Below the pieces are notes generated by a model. It was not told the origin of the DNA and ran no database searches. It was given only the letters and a program-made list of their open reading frames with translations. The position numbers and the translations under genes were made by a program. From NCBI GenBank assembly GCA_916613615.1, contig OU744725.1, positions 57,420,575 through 57,484,574 on the forward strand: DNA of 64,000 bases. The letters are read 5' to 3'. This DNA comes from Steromphala cineraria. Taxonomy: Eukaryota; Mollusca; Gastropoda; Trochida; Trochidae. The stretch's first letter is position 1, and each line of letters opens with the position of its first letter. This document shows, one piece after another, positions 48,897-59,200 of the stretch.

Positions 48897-49096
48897 TGCT
48901 GCCCAAATCGCGACATATTGTTTGAAAGAAATGTATGACTGTGTAATGTGTAAATGTCTGATTTTTTGTAAGAGAAAGGGAGATGAACTCCAAACTACTC
49001 TGTCAGTGACTACAATTAGCACACATGCACAGGATACGACCAAGGCGTCTTCATCAACTACTAACTTACCGACGACATGGCATCTGTAGGGGTATT
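48897..49096. repeat. 200-bp direct repeat, copy with dead splice acceptor
   Basis: Upstream (in gene sense) copy of 45657-45851. Its acceptor reads TTTCAAAC instead of TTTCAGAA, so the duplicated exon start is no longer preceded by AG. Confidence 0.9.
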
Positions 49097-49578
49097 GGCG
49101 ACCAGTGACATGCTATCGATACTATTTATCGTTTCAAAAAATGACTATCGATAAAGTACTATCGGCACAGCAACTATCGCGATAAGTCGCAAGTTTGACC
49201 TATCGTTACACCCCTAATTGACAGAATATTTTTCTAGACTTAAATCCCTCAAGGGCTCTGCGAATAACCTCTTTATAAGTTAGCAAAAACATATAATGGC
49301 GAATCAAAATATATCATTTCTCGTTGGTTAAAGCAAAGCCTGTCAGCATTCGATCAGGGCTATCGTTACTATACAGTAAGTGAGTGCGGCTGCTACCAGT
49401 CAATCTTGTTTCATCAACCCTGTCATGAACAGTACGGAGACAAGGTTTTCTAAGTGACCTTCAATTACACCCACAAGTTTGCAAAAGAAATTCCTATTGC
49501 TAAAGCTAGATCTTCATCTTCAAAATCTTGTTATAGGTCCCGTTTCACGTATCATATCACTGAATTATCAAATCTTAC

Positions 49579-49670
49579 CGATGCCTCTGGCCAAGTTTCT
49601 CTTGTCTTAATGAAGGAATAGCAGGAGTCTTCGAAGGTAACCCATCCATTGGGACAAGAGCCACAAAATG
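49579..49670 (-). CDS. Lectin A exon 2 (N-terminal CTLD)
   Basis: This is a 92-nt exon between a TACCAG acceptor and a GTAAGA donor. It encodes FCGSCPNGWVTFEDSCYSF and then IKTRETWPEAS, ending in phase 0. Confidence 0.9.
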
Positions 49671-50230
49671 CTGGTACCGAAACACAAATGTTCAAGACAT
49701 CCATTAAATGAACGAGCAATGATACTGTCATGTATGTTTATAGTGAATCAGGGCTCTTTTACCTTTATTCGTCCATTGCAATCGGGGAAAAAGTATGTGT
49801 CATTTAATAGTTGCACGAAATTGAATGTTTGGCAGTTACGTTTGACAGAAAATATAATATCTTTATAACACGATATAAGAAAGCACCATTAATTTACGTG
49901 TAAAGGTGGTCCATATATCTAACTTCTAAAGCGGTTATATTTGTTTGTAAGACGTGAATGTCTTTGAATGGGAGAAGGTTACCTAAGTTGGATAACTTGT
50001 TCCTAATCCCTTTCTTTATTGAATAAAATATGTTTAAATCAATAAATCAATGTCTTTGAATGATGTCTCTGTCCCAAAATTTTCTACAACGTCTTTAATA
50101 GGCGTATTATTCTTGATGAATGTCTTTATTTTTTTTCTTGCAAGGCATTTTGTCTTGCAATGATTACAAAGATAAGAAACATCAATCAGTCACATATACA
50201 TACATGTATATTTAAATGACGTTTACAACG

Positions 50231-50376
50231 CAGAAGCTAGATTCGCTCGGTCGGCCCGACTTGGGATATAGCCAATCAAATCATGTTCTCGTTGAAATTT
50301 TATCGAGAAGGTGGCGACAAAATTATTTAATTGGCTATATCCCAAGTCGGGCCGCGCGAGCGATTCTAGCTTCTGA
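50231..50376. repeat. Hairpin repeat (CAGAAGCTAG...CTAGCTTCTG)
   Basis: 46-bp arms with few mismatches around a 54-bp loop; contains CCCGACTTGGGATATAGCC and its inverse. No flanking duplication seen. Confidence 0.85.
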
Positions 50377-50426
50377 GCCCAGGGTACAGATTAGTGGAGT
50401 TAGCGAAACGTTCGTACCCTGAGGCA

Positions 50427-50540
50427 GGATGTTCGATACGGGGGCTAACGCGATCCTCTACTAAGCCTTTCTAGACTCAGTTTAGGAGTGAAACGAATAC
50501 TATTGAGACTAGGTTTACTTAGATTGGCTTATACATCATC
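50427..50540. mobile_element. Half copy of the CAGTCTAAG foldback element
   Basis: Matches the right arm of 60263-60527 (CTAACGCGATCCTCTACTA...GGTTTACTTAGATTG). The left arm is missing and replaced by the 50231-50376 hairpin. Confidence 0.7.
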
Positions 50541-50897
50541 ATCATCATCTAACGCACGTAGGCATCTATATCAAGTCGATCAAGTAATTTCAAATAGAAG
50601 CTTAAGATTTCTTTTGCACATCAGAGATGACATCACAGTGTTAAGATAGCGTCCTAACGACAGGTATTTACTTATTAGTCTACCAAACTTGCATAAAGGG
50701 TTTGACTGGTTATGATAGCGGCCTTTCCATTAGTATGTTCGACTTCTCAGCGATTACACCAAAATCCAGGGTATATATAAGTTGATATTTATGAGAAGTA
50801 GTAGCATCAAGGATGAACCAATCAAGGCATCAAATTTAGGAAAGAGAAAGCTTAGTTTACCTTTAATATCTTGGTGAAAAGCAATAACTTGACTCAC

Positions 50898-50946
50898 CTT
50901 TTGCCGTGAGGAATACAATACACGCATACAAACACCAAAGCTTCAT
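50898..50946 (-). CDS. Lectin A exon 1 (signal peptide)
   Basis: The ATG is at 50946-50944. It encodes MKLWCLYACIVFLTAK in phase 1 before a GTGAGT donor. Same architecture as lectin B exon 1; no TATA box is evident upstream. Confidence 0.75.
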
Positions 50947-51288
50947 GCTTTCAATCTTGAAATTTAGTTGTGACGGTTACGGTTACGAACAGCTTGCCCT
51001 TATCAGCAGTTATTCCGTCCTTGATTCTATCCACACGTGACAGGTAGCTATCATAATCAGTTATGAAAGTCCAGTATATTGTGCAAGAGGAATTCAATGA
51101 TTTATTCAAAAATATTTCTGTTCTTCGGCCAGAAGGTCTACGGATATGGTAAATCTATTTTCTTCGTCGTCGTCACTGTAGTAGAAATATTTCAGAGTAC
51201 AAGAAACTCTTTTTGTCTCTGATAAAACAATTTAAAACTGTTCACGGCATTAATGCTGTTATATTAGTATTCTTTTATGCATATATAG

Positions 51289-51434
51289 AAAATACTAAAC
51301 GACGTTCAGTTTAATAACATATTTATGAAACGAGTGGATGGTATTCGTATTTAACGAGCGAAAGCGAGTTAAATACAAATACTATCCACGAGTTTCATAA
51401 ATATGTTATTAAACTGGACGGAGTTTAGTATTTT
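51289..51434. repeat. Hairpin repeat
   Basis: Arms of about 65 bp (AAATACTAAAC...TTTATGAAACGAGTGG and inverse) with a 10-bp loop GAGCGAAAGC; upstream of lectin A. Confidence 0.85.
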
Positions 51435-53179
51435 ATTTATTACACTCTGCAAATTAATGATATAAAATGAAAATTATGTTATAACTCTCAATTCTTGTAG
51501 TTGTGCGTAGAAATACAATTCTTACAATGGACGCATAGCGTCATCTTAGACTTTGAACAATAAACAAATAGGTCATGAGTAAGTCCGTTAATGACAGCTT
51601 TAATTTTGAACAATACAAATGGAAAATTTAAACTCTCATTCAATTATCTTTGTGTTATAGTTAAAACAAATGCAAATTGTCAAGTTAACAAAACCGTCTG
51701 TCGCTGACTTGTGCGAATGAACGTTAGATCTAGATTGTGTGAATGAATGCCAAGTGATTGTGACGTCATCGGAATGTGCGTTTTCAAGCGCGATTCAGTA
51801 AATGTCAGTGGGAGGAACACTGTCCTTGGTGCGGATAGATTGGTGAATAGCCTCTTCAAATCAAAACTTCATCTAAATTCTAAAAACAAAAAGGACCGCT
51901 GCTTTGAATGGCGAGTTCGTCGTTGAATTGCCAAACGCTGCTAGGAGCTTAGGGCTGCAAGGGAGATAACTCTAAAACATTTTAGCGTTTCGACGAATTT
52001 GAACTTGTTGCCGATAAAGATAACATTGATAATGCTTACGGTTTCACAAAAAAAATGGACTGCTTTATCGAAATTCTGATGTACTGTCGCTGACATTTCA
52101 AGAATCAACCGTAATCGGAATGGATGGCCTTGCCAGATCTACTTTCAAATACCGACTTGACCCTGATTCCGAGGTCGTGTTTACATTTGAAGATGAATGT
52201 TGTGGAGGTATTTCTGATTCTTTGCATTGTTCCTCGGACATTTTAATCATTAACAAATACACGCGTTGTTAAAAATAATTTTACTTTTATCTCGTATATT
52301 TTTCGTTCGGACTGAGAACAATATTCTTAAGTCGACATTTTGATTGACATCATCAACCGATATATTGGCAGGAAAGTAGTTCCGGATGCGATCGCTTTCA
52401 CGTGCAATGTTTCACAACAGTGTTGAATAACATGTCATTGTTTCACAACTGCAGTATCTTCAACGAGAGTGTAATAAAACTTGTTTACTAACCACAATAA
52501 TACAACAATTCGCAATTGTTTCGTAAAAGTCATATAACACACTGTTATATGATTAGAATGATTGTTTGAATGAACCCCTATATGATTCCCCTCGTAGGTT
52601 ATAAAAGCAGTTTCTCTCTTTAGTTTTCCTTTTGATGTCAATATTCTTTCTCTAACAGGCTTCGCAAAATCGAATTTGAGAACGACTGGAAATTATTCAT
52701 AGTTGCTCTTAGGAACGGCATACTATGTTCTTTGTGACTTCAATTAAGTTGTCACAGTTTACAAACGGATGTCCCAGGGGGCCTTGTTCTGGCAGAGCAT
52801 GAGAACAGAAGGTTTTTTATCTTGATGTTAACCCTAGGTAGGATGTACAGAAAGAATTTGTTTCAATGAAGATTTGAGCTATACATGTGTTAATAATTCA
52901 CAACAACAGGTAAAGGCGAATTTAATTACACTGCAATTTTCATTAGAGAGCCAGGCAGGTAATTCGCAGATTAGAATATGACAAACTTTAAGGATTGTGT
53001 CATTTGATCGAGTATTGACTGTTGGCCGGTGAAAACTATAATTTTAAATATATTCGGTAGAGTAAGTATACTATAATTTTATTAATCAAGTTTGTTTTCG
53101 TATTGGCCCAGTTACAGGTCCGAGGTCTTCTGTATCGACCCGAGGCGAAGCCAAGGGCTAATACAGCCGACAGAGGACC
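51435..53179. other. Intergenic between lectins A and B
   Basis: Contains one possible plus-strand first exon at 52120-52207 (see findings), otherwise no supported feature. Confidence 0.5.
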
Positions 53180-53452
53180 TGCAGACACCAAAAATTTGTG
53201 ACTTGGGTCTCATCCTGTGTTGTGTCCCTGGGCAAGGCACTTCATCCACATTGCACTCAGTCCACCCAGCTGTTAAAATGGGTACCTGAAAATTGGATGT
53301 ACTGACCTACGCGGTCGTGATTAGCGCTTAGTAGCAGCTGTGAAAGTACACTCCTTCGGGGTAATAATGTAGCGCTTTGAGCATGTCTTAGGACGTTGAA
53401 AAGGCGCAATATAAGTATGCACATTATCATTTATTATTATTATGCGCATGCT
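53180..53452 (+). mobile_element. SINE, 5'-truncated
   Basis: Shares the body of the 28305 SINE (CCTGGGCAAGGCACTTCATCC, GTCCACCCAGCTGTT) and keeps a better 3' end, GGCGCAATATAAGTATG and TTTATTATTATTAT. The tRNA-like head is missing. Confidence 0.8.
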
Positions 53453-54065
53453 CAGAATTGTATTGGCCCAAACTGTCTCGTATATTCCCAGTGTTCTTGT
53501 ATTGTCCCAGCTTACCTGTATTGGTCCACTTGCCAAATCGTTAAGTCTAGGCCGTACATTATTGTATTAGTTCCCTATCGTTGATAATTTATTAACACAA
53601 ATGAGTATTGTAACTATTCGGATTAACAACTTGATACTGTGGCGCGTCACGTAATCAAATGTAATTTGTGAAAAGTTTGAATTTGTGTTGAAAGTTTTTG
53701 AAAGACTATAAGAAAATTATGGAAATATCCCAACCTAACAATAAATGAAACATCAATGTTAGAGGAGTATGTGATAATGCACTAGCAACTACACGTACAT
53801 GCACGTACAGAAAGTCTGTAATTACTACATGTAGCTTGCGATTAATATATTGAAGCTTCTTCTGTAGGATAAGTGCTTGATTCAGACTTGTAAAGTTACC
53901 TGTTTAGATATATCTTTGTCTTTTACTTCATTTTCTTAAAATAAAAATCAATAAAATCATCACTTTAAAAGGTATGAAAAGCTAATTATACTCTCTTTGG
54001 TAAACTGAGAACGACTCTTCTGATAACCTACTCTGGAGATGATACGAGAAATAAATCAAACAAAT

Positions 54066-54282
54066 AACGTAAAGTTTAGCCATGCCATTCCTTTTTCTTA
54101 CACAAAATGGCCGTCAATGGATTTTATATGAATCTTCATACTTTGTCCTCTGACTATGGATGATTGGCTTGCGAAATGAGATTTTTGACACTGTCAAGAA
54201 AATACATTAAGCATTAACTTACAATTATCAGTGAAAATTTTAAAATATAAAATTATCAAAAAACGTGCTACTGCCCCTTTCA
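54066..54282. mobile_element. TTAA element, copy 8, right half
   Basis: Only the right ~217 bp remain, ending ACGTGCTACTGCCCCTTT. It abuts directly a half copy of the CATTCTC element. Confidence 0.8.
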
Positions 54283-54508
54283 AATGACAACGCTTCTCTC
54301 ATTGAAAGGGTGGTTCATATCACAATGCTTTTGCCATGATTCAGTAGCTAAAATGATGATTTAATAATAGCGTCGCTGATTGCACAACTAACTTTGATTG
54401 CCTCCAATCAGGCATCTCCCCTTCCATCACACACACTCGGCGTAATAGAACAGAGGCTGTATCAACATTTCTTGACTTGATCTGCATCTGTGGGGAGATG
54501 ATGAAATG
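54283..54508. mobile_element. CATTCTC element, copy d, right part
   Basis: Starts in the element interior (CAAATGACAACGCTTCTC) at the end of TTAA copy 8 and runs to CTGTGGGGAGATGATG. Confidence 0.75.
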
Positions 54509-56015
54509 AACAGGTGAATGGAAAAATTATTTCGAGTATACATATCTAGACGCTTTATTAACCTCTGTTTAAGGTCAACAGGAGAATATTGGAGGTCAGT
54601 GTTTCAATGCAATATTCCATAATCTTTGACAACGATATGTTTATCCTAGAATTGTCAAATCATCCTTTGGCGACCTGTAAAACAACAACAAATTATCAGA
54701 TAAGTAGTATAAACTTATATTGTACTGGAATGAATTCATACAATGTTGATACAGGTAACTTGGTTTAAATGAAATTCAGTAAACATGCTCCATTTACCAT
54801 TATATGAAGAGAATATACTTATCGACCTTCTTTATTAAACGAGGTAATAATTTTGTATAAAACGAGCGGAAGCGAATTTGATACCAAATCATTCATTAGT
54901 TTAATGAAAATATCGTTATATATTACTTGCCCTAAAATACAGAAAATATTACGAAAACTTTTACAAGGAGGCAATGGACTCCTTTGACAAAAATCTATCG
55001 AAATATATCCCCATATGAAACCTAATGCCTCATATTTTGTTACTCTTTTCTTTGGGAAACCTTTCCAGGGGCATATGCAGTGTCATGGGGACTTTCCATA
55101 GATTACCTGGACTATTCTTTAGTATATCTCGGGGACATTCTATAGAATATCCTGGAGACATAGTATACAATACTCATTACTTGTATATATTCCCGAAAAA
55201 AACCATTGGACTTGTAAATTTGGAAATTTTAACAAATTAGAAAATTCGAGAATTGTGCTGAATTTGAACAAGCAACCTCTTTTGTCAAGCAGCGCAATTT
55301 TTTGTGTCATGACTGTTATTGTTATTTCAAAATACATATATGTGTATATTTAATTCTAAAATCGCACGCAGGAGTGCATTGTAAATGGGAAAAACGTGCT
55401 GTTAAGCAGGCAGCTGCCTACAATTGGCTGCAATTGTGCAATACCTACATATTTCACGACCTTTGACCGAATTTGTCGTCCTTTCCATATTTTTATAGAT
55501 AATGATTATTGAAAGTAAATTTAAAACATTCGGAGTCGGGGAAACCCTTGGACGTCCGACTCGCGGGTCACTTTAACATTTTAAACAAGACCTAGGGAGA
55601 GGTTTATATATGTCACAAAATGGTCTCGTCCTTTCTCCTCTAAGGAGAAAAACTTTTTGTATTTTGAAACCCTGACACTACGATGTTTTTTCCGTCTCTC
55701 GAAAGTCTTCCTCTTCCGTCTTAAAACAATATTTAGAAAAATAGTACCATAACGTTATTGAATTATAAAGATTTCGTTAAACCGAAAAAATAAACTTCGT
55801 TCATTCTCACTTCGTAAATACTTATATTACAAACAGACAAAAAAACGATAAAATAAAAATACCGAGCAGATAAAAAAATCAGGGATTTTACAAAATCATT
55901 TTTAAACTTTTCTCGCAAGAATGAACATAGTCATTAATAATTTATAACGTCTTTGATGACATCAGATCTACAAGAATCAATTTGGACACAGATTGATTAA
56001 AAAATCAAAATGGTC
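54509..56015. other. 3' flank of lectin B
   Basis: No gene or element recognised. A decayed piece near 54835-54905 resembles the arms of the 51289 hairpin (AAACGAGCGGAAGCG). Confidence 0.5.
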
Positions 56016-56227
56016 TTACACTTTCTCACAAATGAAGGACATAGCATCATCGCAGGTTTCATCTCCCCAGCTGTAGTGGCTCATAAAGGCGCAGTCTTCA
56101 TTCTTGCCACCACGGGTATCAGGTTCGTGAAGCGCCCAGTCAGTATAGTAAAACTTGCCTCCAGTCACCCACTCCCACAACCCTTCTGTCACAATGTCTG
56201 TCCCTCCCAACCAAGCCTTTTTGGAGC
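56016..56227 (-). CDS. Lectin B exon 4 (C-terminal CTLD, stop)
   Basis: The exon follows a TTACTAG acceptor and encodes WLGGTDIVTEGLWEW, the EPD ligand triplet, NEDCAF, WGDETC and the final FICEKV before the stop. Upstream in the sense strand lies an unusually long pyrimidine tract (complement of 56297-56560). Confidence 0.9.
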
Positions 56228-59200
56228 CTAGTAACCATGTAATCATATCAAGTTTCTTATAAGAGGAGGCTATAACACTGAAGCAGTTGGAACTAATAAA
56301 ACGAAGAAGACGTTGACGAAAGAGGTGACAAAGAAGAAGAAGGCGAAGAAGAAGAAGGTGACAAAGAAGAAGAAGACTAAGACGAAGAAGGTGACAAAGA
56401 CGAAGAAGGTGACAAAGAAGAAGAAGAAGAATAACACTAAGATGAAGAATGCAGAAGATGTTGACAAAGAAGACGACAAAGATCGAAATTTATTTCTACG
56501 AAAGAGAGGACGAATAAGAAGAAGAAGAATACAAAGACGAAGTAGAAGAAGAGGAAAATGAAGAAAACAGCGTTAGTGCTTTCATTTGCCTTGAAACGCT
56601 GGGACAATTGCCCTAACATAACAGTTTCATTATCCCCTAACATAACAGTTTCATTATCATGCCCTACTGTTTTGCTTATTTACACCATGTACTGTAATAA
56701 TAGTGTTATTCGCATTTTGTAGATATATATTGTAAATCTATCTGTTTGTATGTGAATGTATGTAACATAATCTGTATCATCATATGCCGCTGCCTGCGGC
56801 CTGATTTGTAATAAAGTTCAGTTCAGTTCAGGTCAAGTGGAACCGCTTACGGATTAATAAACATGTTTGGCTTCGTTTCATTTCAAGGGAATGATATTTG
56901 TTCTATTATGTCGTTACATAGTGATTCAAGTTACTGGAAGCAAACCGATTGCTGGCTAAATTCAAGATAAAAAGGATAAAAGATACAAATGTTACCCAAT
57001 TTTGAGACCAATTACGTAAATGTATAAAGAATATAACATGAGTGTTCATTTCTTACTATGTTTACTTCCAGAAATGTCATTGTTTTCCAGGGTCTGATAT
57101 TCAAACCGTTGCTGATATTTAGGCAAGAGTGTCGTAAATATACAAGTAGTATGTCATGACCACGAATCGTATGTTCTTTTTATTGGACAAGACGCGACAT
57201 TATGGACATAATCAAATCTAGTCCAAGGCATAGATTGAAAAGCAGCTTCGTGGATAAAGCATAACTCAGGGCATCGGACTTTAACAAACTCTATATTTTT
57301 CCACAGGATGAAGCCCGATATGATTGCCCTTGTTGGTACTGAGTGGTCAACATACTTTCTTATACAATTTAAAAAACGTAGATATAAGGTTGCCTCTGTG
57401 TAATGTGTCACTTACATGTTACATCTTTCAGAAAGCCCTTCAGGAACGTATTTTCGTGAGCCGATTCCACGGTAGCAAGGTTACTTCCCAAACTTTTACA
57501 CGAGTTCTGAAAGAACAAGGCTGTCTTTTAAGTTGCTTTAAAGGGGCAGTAACACGTGTTTTGAAAATTTTATATTTTCAGGTTTTCACTTATAAATGTA
57601 CGTTAATACTAAATGTATTATTTTGATAGTGTCAAAAATCTCATTGCACAAACCAATCATCCATATGCATAGTCAGAGAACAAATTATAAAGATACACAT
57701 ACAAAAATAATTGCATAGCGTTGCTGATTGCACAACTAAATGTGATTGCCTCCAATCAGGCATCTTCCATTATATCCAACAAACTCGGCGTAATATAACA
57801 GAGGCTGTATCAACATTTTATGACTTGATCTGCCTCTGTGGGAAGAGAATGTGACATTTCATACACTGCGTTTTACTAATCATTGTTTTTAATGCATAAA
57901 AGTTCATTTTTGTCACACACATTTATAACATGGAATCATTTTGTGATTATTATCATAACTTTTTCACATTGTAAAACCAAAGGGTTCATTGTGTATAAAC
58001 ATATTGCTTACAGATGCACTCGACCAAGTTTGGTTTGTTTTTATGAAGGAGTAGCAGGAGTCTTCATATCTGACCCAGCCATTTGGACAGAAACACGCGC
58101 CAACTGCAGGGGAAAATAGTATACTGGTATCAACAACTTAACTACAGCTGCGTATCTTAAGTTTGTTCACTTGCTTGTGTATCTATCATGTACTTTGTAA
58201 TTTGACGTCCATAAAATAATTCCAGGACTACTTACAAGGATCATCAAATGTCCATGTGTAAAATGAACATTTTCAAACCATATTTCAGGATCGTCTCATC
58301 ACTGGTGCTAGAAGTCGATATTTGGCATGGTTAGATAGACCGATTGGTCATATTTGTAATATTCGGATATTCTTAAATTTCCATAAAAATAATCCATGTT
58401 AACTTTGTAGGTAAAAAACGGCACTGTTACATTGCCTTAGTGCAAAGGAACAAATATGAGTAGGATCTAAAACTGTTGATCGCTTATGAAGGGTTTTGTA
58501 AAGAAATATAGAAAAGAGTGTTTTCGAAATGTTGACCCCTTGTCACTTCAATGACCTACCAAATTTGTTACGGTTATCTTTAAGGTATGACAGGCGAATA
58601 TGTTAACGCAAACTGAATCTTAACTTATGCAGTGAAATTTCAACATTATTGGTTTCGTTTTCGCATTGCTAAGATGTCTCAAAGACATTCCAAATTACAT
58701 GATATTTTTGCACTAGAAAGGGAACAAACTTAAAATACGCAGCTGTATTCTCTCCTGACAGGAATTACTTAAGTCATTTCTTCCCTAGTGAACTCTAGTG
58801 ATGATCTGCAATCGAGATTTGTTGTGATTATTTCCAAGCATTTATACTGCTACCGTTCCCAATTAGAAGAAATGGTTTCTTTTATGCCAGGTGCCATTCG
58901 GAACTGTCGCACGATTCTTGATTGTGTACTTATAAGGATGGTTTGCATTTAAAATTACTGCCGCTATGGGTTTGTGAATGAACTTGGAGTTTTATAACAT
59001 ATGTATGTAGAAAATAAATGTTTCTGTAATCCCCATGGATGCACTGAACCCTTATCAGTGCATCAATAAAAAAATACAGTAAAATGCACTGAAACCTTAT
59101 CAGAGAAAGCCATAATGATATTTTTAGTTGAAAGATTGGTAAGTAGTTGGGAAATGGACCGAGGGTTATGTTAACTTATAATTAGTCTTTATTACTGACA

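Larger units (their letters stand above)
44158..50946 (-). pseudogene. Lectin A: C-type lectin paralogue with frameshift in last exon
   Basis: Exons 50898-50946 (signal MKLWCLYACIVFLTAK), 49579-49670 (CGSCPNGWVTFEDSCYSF), 45591-45681 (KICCDLGSNLVTIET) and 44158-44364 form the same gene as lectin B, with identical phases. In exon 4 the frame reads GGTDMVVEGVWKW and then meets a stop within two codons. The continuing lectin sequence (GDKFGYTDWYPTEPD ... NWQDGGC ... YICEKL) is in another frame. Lectin B has V-T between the W and G here, so about 8 nt appear to be missing near 44305. All splice sites and the remaining domain residues are preserved, which suggests recent inactivation, a segregating null allele or an assembly error. 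As it stands the product would stop near residue 98, without the ligand-binding loop. Intron 2 holds the 45852-48896 LINE. Confidence 0.8.

Noticed and set aside
48719..48916. 65-codon minus-strand frame at the 5' edge of the second LINE
   Set aside because: Not recognisable as LINE endonuclease or lectin; it begins inside the dead duplicated exon edge, so it is probably chance.
56313..56561. Lys/Thr-rich 82-codon frame and its Phe-rich complement
   Set aside because: Produced by GAA/GAC triplet repeats in lectin B intron 3; no splice or protein-family support.
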